Shown: piece after piece, positions 53,052 to 62,831 of the stretch
Layout: each line of letters begins with the position of its first letter
How positions within the stretch are numbered: position 1 is the first letter of the stretch
DNA from: Streptococcus sp. Marseille-Q6470
GTDB taxonomy: Bacteria; Bacillota; Bacilli; Lactobacillales; Streptococcaceae
Reading direction: 5' to 3'
NCBI RefSeq assembly: GCF_946902905.1
Contig: NZ_OX336385.1
Coordinates: forward strand, 744,001 to 808,000
Length of the DNA stretch: 64,000 nucleotides
The notes under the pieces: model-generated
Seen by the model: the letters and a program-made list of their open reading frames with translations, nothing else
Databases searched by the model: none
Told to the model about the DNA's origin: nothing
Translations under genes and position numbers: made by a program

Positions 53052-53226
53052 GAGGCTGGGACAAAAGTCCTAGCCTCTCAATTGTCTTTGGATTGTCGAG
53101 CAAGACGCAGTGGTTGAGTGGGCTCTACTACACTGATTTCATCAGCTTTTACAGCCCTACTCAACTGTGCGGAGGTGGGACGACGAAATCGAATTCTAAC
53201 GAATGACCGATTTCTGTCCCACTCTC
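53052..53226. repeat. 175-bp structured dispersed repeat, copy 2
   Basis: The reverse complement of copy 1 (48887-49061) with four substitutions by eye. It begins 14 nt after the FMN reductase stop and ends 7 nt before the convergent ligase-like gene. The GAGGCTGGGAC/GTCCTAGCCTC hairpin (53052-53077) lies next to the reductase stop with its G-U pair on the sense strand, as in copy 1. Confidence 0.9.
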
Positions 53227-53233
53227 TTTTTTA

Positions 53234-54424
53234 TTAATCAACAAGTTCTGAAACCATACTATGTTTGAGTGGTAAACTACACATCACTAGAAGGAAGATA
53301 AAGGCTGATTGAATCCAGAAGAGGGCCAGGTCAAAAATTCCATGTACAGCAACTACTGTTAAAAATGAAAGATAAAGTCCAAGGATAGGTCGTTTACTTG
53401 GTACTTGACTCATATCGATTAATTTTCGGATTGGGTCTGAAGAGGCAATCCCTAATAATACCGTCCCTACTACACCGTAACTCAATATCGTATCAATGTA
53501 AATACTATGAGCATGTTCATGATAAGGAGCAAAAATACGAGGGTAAGAGTGCATATAGGTTAGGGGACCCTCACCCCAGAAGGGATTTTGTTTGAATAAG
53601 GCCATACCCGCGTTCCAGATAGATACTCGTTCTTCCATAGATGAATCGAGCGTTCCCATTCGAACTCCCAAATCACTCGAGAAGAGGAAGGCTAGACCAA
53701 CACCAAATACTCCAATACTGAGCCAGAAGGCACGCCAGTTCTTAATGGTTGTGAAAAGATAAATAATCGCACCAAAGATAATAGCTGGAAAAGCTGTTCT
53801 ATTTTGGGTGAAATTTAATCCAAACAAATTCGCAAAAATTGCAATCACTGAGAAAATTCTCAACCATCTCAATTTAGTTGTACTAATTAGGTAAAATCCA
53901 ATCATAATACAGAAGCAACAGATAATTCCATAATAATTAGGATTAAAGAAGGCTACTTCAGCACGATTCTGATGCCAAACCTGCATCTTAGGTGATAAGA
54001 AAGTATAATCAAATTTCTTTACAATTTGAAAATGCTCTAGAGCTGCGAAAACCGAGGCCAACACGCTAAGCGACAGAACCGCCTGTAAAACCAATCTAAA
54101 AAATTTAGGGGTTAGATGAGCCTGGTAATAGTAAAAGAAAATTGCAAAGAGGAACATTCCTAAAGTGGAAACCATCCCCATCACATTTTGAGCTAAAAGA
54201 GAGATAACACCACTATAGCCGATAAATAAAAGTAAGATAAAATGGTGGGATAATCGTTTTAATATCCCCTTCATCTCTCCTGTAAATATAAGACCTATTA
54301 AGTAGGCGATAAAAATAATAACGAAAATATAAAAAGGCAAGAAAATACTTAGAATAACAGTTAGCAAGACTAACTCTTGCTTGGATAAGCCTTTCAATTT
54401 TTCAATGATACCTATTGATTTCAC
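53234..54424 (-). CDS. O-antigen ligase/polymerase family membrane protein
   Basis: A 396-aa membrane protein with about 10-12 helices and the Wzy_C-type loop: MEERVSIWNAGMALFKQNPFWG followed by HEHAHSIYIDTILSYGVVG. It resembles WaaL/TacL-type enzymes that join or polymerise lipid-linked glycans outside the membrane. A teichoic-acid ligase (TacL-like) role is possible, but not certain. It is related in fold, though clearly different in sequence, to the protein at 2605. Single gene. Confidence 0.8.
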   Translation of the reverse strand: MKSIGIIEKLKGLSKQELVLLTVILSIFLPFYIFVIIFIAYLIGLIFTGEMKGILKRLSHHFILLLFIGYSGVISLLAQNVMGMVSTLGMFLFAIFFYYYQAHLTPKFFRLVLQAVLSLSVLASVFAALEHFQIVKKFDYTFLSPKMQVWHQNRAEVAFFNPNYYGIICCFCIMIGFYLISTTKLRWLRIFSVIAIFANLFGLNFTQNRTAFPAIIFGAIIYLFTTIKNWRAFWLSIGVFGVGLAFLFSSDLGVRMGTLDSSMEERVSIWNAGMALFKQNPFWGEGPLTYMHSYPRIFAPYHEHAHSIYIDTILSYGVVGTVLLGIASSDPIRKLIDMSQVPSKRPILGLYLSFLTVVAVHGIFDLALFWIQSAFIFLLVMCSLPLKHSMVSELVD

Positions 54425-54635
54425 AACAGATCCTTTCTCTCTGCGCTATAAAGCTCAGATAAATAAACTATTAAAACATTTTACCATTTTTCAAATGATT
54501 TGAAAACCACTTTGTCCATGGCAACCTAACTAAAACTAGGTAAAATTTTATATTGGGTGAAGATATCTCTTAAACCACGCATCCTTTTTTAAAAATATGG
54601 TACAATAAATCTAGTTGTTTCAGAAAGGACCTAGT

Positions 54636-55571
54636 ATGAAATCCTACCAAGAAGTTTACAAAATCTTAGCTCATGAAACAGATTATTTAAGCGGAGAGAA
54701 AATCGCTGAAATATTAAACCTCTCTCGCACCTCTGTTTGGAAGGCTATCCAACGCCTCCAACAAGAAGGTTTAGAAATTGACAGCATCAAAAACCGTGGT
54801 TACAAACTTCTTCATGGTGACCTAATCTTACCTCAAGAAATAGAAGCTAACAGCCCAATCTCAGTTCAATTTAAACCTATCACCAAATCAACCCAGAGTG
54901 ATGCCAAGGAGGCTATGGAAGCTGGTGCCAAAGGAGATACACTCTACCTCTCGACTAGCCAAACGATGGGCCGTGGTCGATTTCAACGTCCCTACTACTC
55001 TCCAGACAAGGGGGGAATCTATATGTCTCTCCACCTCAAACCCAATCTTTCTTATCTAGATTTACCAGCTTATACACTCTTAACTGCTGCTGCTATTTAT
55101 AAGGCTGTTAAAAATTTGAGCTTGATTGATTTAGACATTAAATGGGTAAATGATCTGTATCTAAATCAGAAAAAAATAGCTGGTATTCTAACTGAAGCTA
55201 TCACTTCTGTCGAAACCGGACTTGTTACAGATGTTATTATTGGTGTTGGAATTAACTTTTCTATCGCAGATTTTCCAAAAAATCTGCAAGGGAAAGCTGG
55301 AAGTCTCTTTTCTAAAAGCAGCCCCATCACTCGCAATGAACTGATTGCTGAAATTTGGAAATGTTTCTACGAAACAGATGCCGATGAGCTACTTTATCTC
55401 TATAAAAAACGCTCCATCGTTTTAGGAAAAGAAATTTCCTTCAAGAAGGATCAGGAAATCATCTCAGGAAAAGCCTGTGACATTTCGGATCAGGGCCAAC
55501 TACAGATAGAATTAGCAACTGGTGCAAAAATCTGGCTCAATAGCGGTGAAGTTTCGCTTACCAAATGGTAA
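54636..55571 (+). CDS. birA: Biotin protein ligase / biotin operon repressor
   Basis: A 311-aa bifunctional BirA. The N-terminal winged helix (SGEKIAEILNLSRTSVWKAI, residues 18-37) makes it a potential repressor; the catalytic domain has GRGRFQRPYYSP and KWVNDLYLNQKKIAGILTE. It biotinylates acetyl-CoA carboxylase carrier protein. The ATG at 54636 follows AAAGGA; an upstream ATG at 54615 has no RBS. Confidence 0.92.
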   Translation: MKSYQEVYKILAHETDYLSGEKIAEILNLSRTSVWKAIQRLQQEGLEIDSIKNRGYKLLHGDLILPQEIEANSPISVQFKPITKSTQSDAKEAMEAGAKGDTLYLSTSQTMGRGRFQRPYYSPDKGGIYMSLHLKPNLSYLDLPAYTLLTAAAIYKAVKNLSLIDLDIKWVNDLYLNQKKIAGILTEAITSVETGLVTDVIIGVGINFSIADFPKNLQGKAGSLFSKSSPITRNELIAEIWKCFYETDADELLYLYKKRSIVLGKEISFKKDQEIISGKACDISDQGQLQIELATGAKIWLNSGEVSLTKW

Positions 55572-55589
55572 ATACTCGTCAACAACATA

Positions 55590-55622
55590 AAAATCGACCT
55601 CTCTATTGAGAAGGTCGATTTT
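55590..55622. terminator. Bidirectional terminator between birA and ackA
   Basis: AAAATCGACCT and AGGTCGATTTT arms with an inner CTC/GAG pair and TATT loop, between convergent genes. Confidence 0.85.
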
Positions 55623-55630
55623 CTTATCGT

Positions 55631-56821
55631 TTATTTTTTCAAACGTTCAACATCACGCGCAATAACAAGTTCTTCATCCGTTGGAATGACAAGGACACGA
55701 ATTTTTGCAGCATCTGTAGAGATGTCTCCAGTTACACCAAAAACATTTTTCTCTGGATCTACATCACAACCAAACCAAGAAATGCCTGAGATGACTTTCT
55801 CACGGACAAGTGTTGCATTTTCACCAACACCAGCAGTAAAGATGATAGCATCTGCTCCGTTTAGGACTGCCAAGTATTGGCCAATATGTTTTTGGATACG
55901 GTCAACATACATTTCAAAGGCCAAAGTAGCATCATGATTCCCTGCTTCCATTGCAGCAATCACATCACGCATATCACTAGACTTACCTGAAACACCCAGC
56001 AATCCTGACTCACGATTAAGAATACGACTGATATCCTCAGGTTTGTTAAAGTCCTCTGTATATTGCATTAAATAAGGAATGATAGCTGGGTCAATATCCC
56101 CTGTACGAGTTCCCATCATAACACCACCAAGTGGAGTGAATCCCATTGATGTATCGATTGATTGACCACCTTTAACAGCTGTAATAGAAGCACCGTTACC
56201 AATATGGCAAGTGATTAATTTCAATTCTTCTAGTGGACGGCCCAAGAGTTTTGCTGCTTCTTGAGCAACATATTGGTGACTTGTTCCGTGCGCACCGTAT
56301 TTACGAACTTTGTTTTCTGTATAGTACTTAGTTGGTAATGGATAACGGTATGCTTTTTCTGGCATTGTTGTGTGGAATGATGTATCAAAGACCGCTACAC
56401 TTGTGATATCTGGCAACAATTCTTTGAAGGCACGAATACCTGCAGCATTTGCAGGGTTGTGCAATGGAGCAAGAAGTCCTAGTTCTTCAATTTTTTCTAA
56501 GACATCGCCTTCAACAACTGTAGACTCTTTGAAGTACTCACCACCTGCAACGACACGGTGTCCAACACCAGTAATTTCATCATAAGAGTTAATAATATTA
56601 AAACGAATCAAGTCATCAAGCAAGATTTTTACAGCCAAAGTATGGTTTTCAATATCAAGAACTTGTTCTTCAGAACGACCATCAAACTTAACTGTTGATA
56701 CAGAATCCTTCAATCCAATTCGCTCAATCAAACCTTTTGCAAGCACCTTTTCTTCTGGCATTTGGTAAAGTTGCCATTTCAAGCTTGAGCTTCCAGCGTT
56801 AATTGCAATGGTTTTTGTCAT
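55631..56821 (-). CDS. ackA: Acetate kinase
   Basis: A 396-aa enzyme making ATP and acetate from acetyl phosphate. [10 protein letters not shown] (residues 6-15) is the phosphate-binding motif, [10 protein letters not shown] the catalytic region, and [10 protein letters not shown] and [20 protein letters not shown] follow. It is downstream of the YtxK-like methyltransferase gene, a pairing seen after the comG operon in pneumococcus as I recall; comG genes are not present here. Confidence 0.96.
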   Translation of the reverse strand: MTKTIAINAGSSSLKWQLYQMPEEKVLAKGLIERIGLKDSVSTVKFDGRSEEQVLDIENHTLAVKILLDDLIRFNIINSYDEITGVGHRVVAGGEYFKESTVVEGDVLEKIEELGLLAPLHNPANAAGIRAFKELLPDITSVAVFDTSFHTTMPEKAYRYPLPTKYYTENKVRKYGAHGTSHQYVAQEAAKLLGRPLEELKLITCHIGNGASITAVKGGQSIDTSMGFTPLGGVMMGTRTGDIDPAIIPYLMQYTEDFNKPEDISRILNRESGLLGVSGKSSDMRDVIAAMEAGNHDATLAFEMYVDRIQKHIGQYLAVLNGADAIIFTAGVGENATLVREKVISGISWFGCDVDPEKNVFGVTGDISTDAAKIRVLVIPTDEELVIARDVERLKK

Positions 56822-56869
56822 AATGTTTCCCCTTTTTAAGCGTTTTCAGCTATTATATCAAAATTTACA

Positions 56870-57823
56870 TTAGATTTCATGTTCTTGACACCAATTTTGA
56901 AAATTTTCTTTAAATTCCATCAAAATTTCAGGGTCACGAAGACTCGTAAGTGGATAAACAAATGGTTCAATCGCTTCTCCCGTCTTCTTCTGTAGAACAA
57001 AGATTGTTTTAGACTGAGCTCCCTGTGCAAAGAGATCCTCTGGTAAAGCGATGATTGCTACTAGTTGAGCCTGTTCAGTCAGCCATGATTTCAAAAGTTC
57101 GCTCTGAGGACTTGTCAGGAGATCTGTTGGAGCTAGAAAAATTGCATAGCCTCCTGTTCTGAGATACTTGAGAGATTGTTCCATTAACAAATGATGAGCA
57201 TAAGTATGTTCCCCCTCAGCTGCAACTTGGTAACGCGAAGCTATCTGATTATCTGGGTAGTAGCCAATAGGAAGGTCGCTCACAATGATATCACTTTCTT
57301 TTAATACTTGTGGACGTACCGCATCTCCTTGGACAAAGCCCATTTGAAGATCCATAACTTCCGCCATACTCGCAGCCAAATCAATTAAGAGATCATCAAT
57401 CTCAATCCCTAGGTAGTCTACTTTTTTGTTCATGGACGTTAAGAAGCTTGCTCCTAAAATTCCCATCCCAGAACCTAACTCTAAAAGACTTAAATCTTCA
57501 ATAGGACAAAGCTGTTCTATGATAAAAATCATCAAGTGACCAATGGCATCTGGCGTGAACTGGTGGTTGGCTTGAAGAGGTTCTGTTTGCGCTGCCTTCA
57601 TTAACAAAAATTGATAGGTCCGTAACCACTCCTCTTTTCGAAGTGCCAAACGTTTTAAAGCTTGATTGTTTTTCTTGACATCTTCCAGATTGGTTTGGCC
57701 ATCTAGATAAATTCCGTTTTGTTCTATCAAGGCGTCATAAAAGCTAGTCGCCAAATCGTTTTGAATGATTTGGACATTTTCTAATAAATAGGTATATGCT
57801 TGTTCAATTTTTTCAAAATCCAT
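56870..57823 (-). CDS. Class I SAM-dependent methyltransferase (YtxK-like)
   Basis: A 317-aa protein with a helical N-terminal region and an N6-methylase-like domain: LLELGSGMGILGASFL binds SAM and IVSDLPIGYYP is a variant NPPY-type catalytic motif (DLPIGYY). It resembles YtxK, which lies next to competence genes in other streptococci. The substrate is unknown; the changed motif may mean a non-DNA target. Confidence 0.85.
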   Translation of the reverse strand: MDFEKIEQAYTYLLENVQIIQNDLATSFYDALIEQNGIYLDGQTNLEDVKKNNQALKRLALRKEEWLRTYQFLLMKAAQTEPLQANHQFTPDAIGHLMIFIIEQLCPIEDLSLLELGSGMGILGASFLTSMNKKVDYLGIEIDDLLIDLAASMAEVMDLQMGFVQGDAVRPQVLKESDIIVSDLPIGYYPDNQIASRYQVAAEGEHTYAHHLLMEQSLKYLRTGGYAIFLAPTDLLTSPQSELLKSWLTEQAQLVAIIALPEDLFAQGAQSKTIFVLQKKTGEAIEPFVYPLTSLRDPEILMEFKENFQNWCQEHEI

Positions 57824-57885
57824 AATCTTATCTTACCAAATTCAGAACTGATTTTCCAGATTTTCATGATACTGAAATCAAATAA

Positions 57886-57913
57886 AAACCTCTGAGTTGA
57901 CTCTCAAAGGTTT
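57886..57913 (-). terminator. Terminator after pyrG
   Basis: AAACCT and AGGTTT outer arms with an inner TGAG/CTC(A) pairing, 7 nt after the pyrG stop. Imperfect stem. Confidence 0.55.
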
Positions 57914-57919
57914 ATTCTA

Positions 57920-59539
<1,620 letters not shown>

Positions 59540-59550
59540 CTAAAATGTTC

Positions 59551-59592
59551 AAGGTCTTGTTAACTACGAGGGGAGATAGGAAACAAGACCTT
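59551..59592 (-). promoter_or_regulatory. Long stem-loop in the pyrG leader
   Basis: AAGGTCTTGTT and AACAAGACCTT are perfect 11-bp complements (59551-59561, 59582-59592), between the attenuator and the pyrG start. A smaller TCCAGG/CCTGGA hairpin lies upstream of it. The role is unknown. Confidence 0.65.
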
Positions 59593-59627
59593 CACCGATA
59601 ACTACAATCCAGGATGATCATTTACCT

Positions 59628-59664
59628 GGAAAAACAAAAATAGCTCCCTAATAACTAGGGAGCT
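59628..59664 (-). terminator. pyrG attenuator terminator
   Basis: On the minus strand AGCTCCCTA/TAGGGAGCT (59642-59664) is followed by ATTTTTGTTTTT. It contains GCTCCCT in its 5' arm, the sequence that pairs with extra G residues in the Bacillus pyrG mechanism. Confidence 0.8.
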
Positions 59665-59682
59665 CCGACCTCTAAAAGAGGT

Positions 59683-59722
59683 GCCCGAACAATATCTTAC
59701 CTCAATTTGGCTCATTTGTCAA
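59683..59722 (-). promoter_or_regulatory. pyrG promoter and GGGC transcription start
   Basis: Minus strand TTGACA (59717-59722), a 17-nt spacer, TAAGAT (59694-59699), then 7 nt to GGGC (59686-59683). An RNA beginning GGGC is what Bacillus and Lactococcus pyrG use for CTP-dependent G addition, so regulation by CTP is expected. Confidence 0.8.
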
Positions 59723-59766
59723 ATGTCATTCTTTGCTAGATTTATAGTTCTATTCAGAAAAGAAAA

Positions 59767-59790
59767 ACAACAAGGAAATTTCCTTGTTGT
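59767..59790 (-). terminator. Terminator after rpoE
   Basis: A perfect 24-base palindrome with a T-rich tract on the minus strand, 6 nt after the rpoE stop. Confidence 0.82.
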
Positions 59791-59796
59791 ATGATA

Positions 59797-60372
59797 TTAT
59801 TCTTCTTCGTCCTCAGAATCTTCGTCGTCTTCTTCAACAAGATCGACATCTTCCCCAAGATCGTCTGGTGCAATTTCGTTGATTTCAGCGTCGTAGGCTT
59901 CTACTTCGTTCTTCTCATCGTCTGGATTTTCATCATCATAAGAAAGAGCTGGATCTTCTTCGTAGGCGTCCTCATCCTCTGGATCATCTGCACCATAATC
60001 AATGGCATCCGTATCTCCGTCCATAAAGGCATTGACACGTTTTTTCTTAGCCTTAGGTGCTACTTCTTCATCGTCACTTTCTTCAAGTGCAATGATTTCT
60101 TCGTCAATTTCATCTACTCCATACCATGAACGAAGGCCCCATTTGTTATCTCCAAGAGAGATAAAGCTACCATCAAAGTTCAACTCTGTATAGAACAAAG
60201 GTAGGGCTTCACGAATATCGCTATTAGAGGTACCAAGATAGTTTTGGATTTCATTGACTAAATCGCTAAAATGCATCTCGTGATCGCGACCACGTTGTTC
60301 CAAGATGGCACGAGCCACCTCAATCATAGATAGTTCACTTTTTTCTTGCCCAGCAAATACTTCTAATTCCAA
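59797..60372 (-). CDS. rpoE: RNA polymerase delta subunit
   Basis: A 191-aa protein with a folded N-terminal domain (residues 1-85, [12 protein letters not shown]) and a very acidic, disordered tail rich in Asp and Glu, as usual for delta. It raises RNA polymerase recycling and promoter selectivity in Firmicutes. It is directly upstream of pyrG but separated by a terminator and the pyrG promoter. Confidence 0.95.
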   Translation of the reverse strand: MELEVFAGQEKSELSMIEVARAILEQRGRDHEMHFSDLVNEIQNYLGTSNSDIREALPLFYTELNFDGSFISLGDNKWGLRSWYGVDEIDEEIIALEESDDEEVAPKAKKKRVNAFMDGDTDAIDYGADDPEDEDAYEEDPALSYDDENPDDEKNEVEAYDAEINEIAPDDLGEDVDLVEEDDEDSEDEEE

Positions 60373-60514
60373 AGCGTTTCTCCTCTTTTTTACTACTAAC
60401 GCCAGAGCATATAAACTCTGGTCTCATTTTATCATGTACTCTTTATTGTACGATAATTTTGCCTAATAGTCAAAGGTTTAGAAGAAATAATGTGAAATAT
60501 TTCAGCTAATTGAA

Positions 60515-60540
60515 AGACCTGGGAGATACACTCACAGGTC
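60515..60540 (-). terminator. Weak terminator-like hairpin after the ABC-2 permease gene
   Basis: GACCTG and CAGGTC arms with inner GAG/CTC pairs, followed by TTTC only. It lies just after the permease stop. Confidence 0.5.
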
Positions 60541-60547
60541 CGCTACT

Positions 60548-61747
60548 TTATTTATAGCTTAAAGCTCGTTTAAAGGTTTTCCAGATCCCTAAATCATCTG
60601 TTTGGAGAACTAGGCTTGCATACATACGCCCGATAAAGGCTGTTGCAGTTACGGCAAATACAACTGTTATTGCAAGCGAAATCCATGCTTCTAAACTACT
60701 TGCATAACCATTAATAGCTCTAAAAGGCATAAAGAAGGTTGAAATGAATGGAATATAAGAGCCAATTTTCAAAACCAAATTATCCCCAGAAGTTCCTAAG
60801 GCGGTTACCCCTATAAACCCTACCATAATTAAGAGCATCAAAGGGGACAAGGCCTTACCAGAGTCTTCGGGTCTCGAAACCATAGAACCCAGAAAGGCTG
60901 CCAAGACCACATACATAAAGAGACTAACCAAGACAAACAACAAGGTATTGACCGAAAAGGCTTCTCCCAAGTGGCTTAGAATACCTGAATTGGCCAAGAT
61001 AGGCATATCTTTAAAGAATAAGATTGCTCCCAAGCCGCCTACAACATAAATACCAATATGAGTCAAAATGACAAGAAGTAAGGCAATCATACGTGCGTAA
61101 AAGTAATGACTAGCACGAATACTTGAGAAGACCACTTCCATAATTTTTGTGCCTTTTTCACTAGCCACTTCTTGAGCAGTGACACTGGCATAAGTAATCA
61201 AAATCATATAGAGGAAGAAGCCCAGTCCAGCCGCCGCAAAGGTTTGGACCATCTTTTTACTTTCCTTGGCTTCATCAATCTGCTCTGAGAATTGAATCGT
61301 TTGTGCCAAGTGTTGTTCCTGTTCCTCAGATAAATGCGCCTCCGAACGATTGAGTTGGTATTGGAGTTCATTCAACTTAGTGGTCACAGCTAACTTTATA
61401 CCACTTTCAAGGGAAGTTTCACCATGATAAACTGCCTTGAGGACACTACCTTCTTGGTCAATCGTTAGATAGCCCTTTATTTTTTCATCCTTGACAGCTT
61501 CTTGGGCACTGGCTTCATCCTTATAGTCAAAGTTAATGCCATTGGTCGATTTGAGTCCTTCTGTAACAGCAGGTACCGAACTAACCACTGCTAACTTATT
61601 ATTTTGAGCTAGAGAAGAACCTTGGAGATACCCAATTCCTCCAGATAAACCGATAAAGAGAAATGGCGAGATTACCATAAAGAAGAAACTCCAGGATTTG
61701 ACATGACGTAGATAGGTTTCTTTGATTACAACCAACATATTTCTCAT
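60548..61747 (-). CDS. ABC-2 type permease (NatB-like)
   Basis: A 399-aa membrane protein: one N-terminal helix, a large extracytoplasmic region (about residues 45-170) and five to six C-terminal helices. This matches NatB/YhaP-type ABC-2 permeases linked to sodium or drug export. It overlaps the ATPase gene by 4 bp; together they make a complete exporter. The substrate is unknown. Confidence 0.86.
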   Translation of the reverse strand: MRNMLVVIKETYLRHVKSWSFFFMVISPFLFIGLSGGIGYLQGSSLAQNNKLAVVSSVPAVTEGLKSTNGINFDYKDEASAQEAVKDEKIKGYLTIDQEGSVLKAVYHGETSLESGIKLAVTTKLNELQYQLNRSEAHLSEEQEQHLAQTIQFSEQIDEAKESKKMVQTFAAAGLGFFLYMILITYASVTAQEVASEKGTKIMEVVFSSIRASHYFYARMIALLLVILTHIGIYVVGGLGAILFFKDMPILANSGILSHLGEAFSVNTLLFVLVSLFMYVVLAAFLGSMVSRPEDSGKALSPLMLLIMVGFIGVTALGTSGDNLVLKIGSYIPFISTFFMPFRAINGYASSLEAWISLAITVVFAVTATAFIGRMYASLVLQTDDLGIWKTFKRALSYK

Positions 61748-62637
61748 ACTTCCACCCCTGATTCTAGTTTAAAGATTTCATCAATTGTCGGAGCTTGCTG
61801 ATCAAAGGTCGCGATATAGTGTCCTTGAGTCAAGATAGCAAAGAGCTCCTGTCCAGCATTTTCATCATCTAGGATGAGCTTCCAAATTCCCTGCTTGGTC
61901 AAGCTAGCATGAATGACATGTGGGAGTTTTTCCAAGTCTTCCTGACTCTTTTCACTTGCAACAAAGAGTCGCGTTTTGCCGTATTGATTACGAACATCTT
62001 GGACTGGTCCATGCAAGACGACACGCCCATCACGAATCATAAGGATATCATCACATAGCTCTTCGACATTGGTCATGACGTGGTCTGAAAAGATAATGGT
62101 TGCACCACGTTCTTTTTCTTTGAGGATAACCTGCTTGAGCAATTCGGTATTGACTGGATCCAGACCACTAAAAGGTTCATCTAGGATAATCAAATCTGGT
62201 TCATGCATTAAAGTAATGATTAGCTGAATCTTTTGTTGATTCCCTTTTGAGAGACTCTTAATCTTGTCTGTCAGTTTCCCCTTGACTTCCAGTTTTTCCA
62301 TCCATTGAGGGAGTTTTTCTTTGACTTCTTTGGCATCCATGCCTTTTAAGGTTGCCAAATAACGCACTTGTTCAAGAACTGTCAATTTAGGCATGAGACT
62401 ACGTTCTTCGGGTAGATAGCCAATCCGAGCATAGGTTTCCTGACGAATTTCCTGACCATCAAACTGAATCTCGCCCTGATACTCTAAAAATTTCAAAATA
62501 CTATGAAAAATAGTTGTTTTCCCAGCTCCATTTTTCCCAACTAGACCTAAAATTCGCCCTGGGCGTGCTTGGAAATCTATACCAAATAGAACTTTTTTAG
62601 GACCAAAACTTTTTTCAAGATTGCGGACTTCTAACAT
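61744..62637 (-). CDS. ABC transporter ATP-binding protein (NatA-like)
   Basis: A 297-aa ATPase. Walker A is GKNGAGKTT, the signature is LSKGNQQKIQ, and Walker B is DLIILDEPFSGLDP. The open frame starts at 62706, but the ATG at 62637 follows AGGAGG by 5 nt and gives MLEVRNLEKSFG, the normal beginning of such proteins. Partner of the permease downstream. Confidence 0.9.
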   Translation of the reverse strand: MLEVRNLEKSFGPKKVLFGIDFQARPGRILGLVGKNGAGKTTIFHSILKFLEYQGEIQFDGQEIRQETYARIGYLPEERSLMPKLTVLEQVRYLATLKGMDAKEVKEKLPQWMEKLEVKGKLTDKIKSLSKGNQQKIQLIITLMHEPDLIILDEPFSGLDPVNTELLKQVILKEKERGATIIFSDHVMTNVEELCDDILMIRDGRVVLHGPVQDVRNQYGKTRLFVASEKSQEDLEKLPHVIHASLTKQGIWKLILDDENAGQELFAILTQGHYIATFDQQAPTIDEIFKLESGVEV

Positions 62638-62798
62638 ATTCCACCTCCTACTCATCTTACCCTCATTATACTCCTTTTTTAAGCCATTACAAGGATTTAT
62701 GTACATTTTTATTAGTAGAATTTACTAGGAATTTTTTATCTCAAAACGAATCAGATTCAACCTTATTTTTCTTTCCAATATTCGGCATTTACAAAGAT

Positions 62799-62827
62799 AA
62801 AAAATCCACCCTTAGGATGGATTTTTT
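62799..62827 (-). terminator. Terminator after pheT
   Basis: AAAAAATCCA and TGGATTTTTT arms with an inner CC/GG pair, 5 nt after the pheT stop. Confidence 0.82.
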
Positions 62828-62831
62828 ACTA

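Noticed and set aside
56870..57823. Restriction-modification DNA methylase
   Set aside because: No restriction or specificity gene is near, the catalytic motif is altered (DLPIGYY), and the ackA neighbour fits the chromosomal YtxK-like gene.
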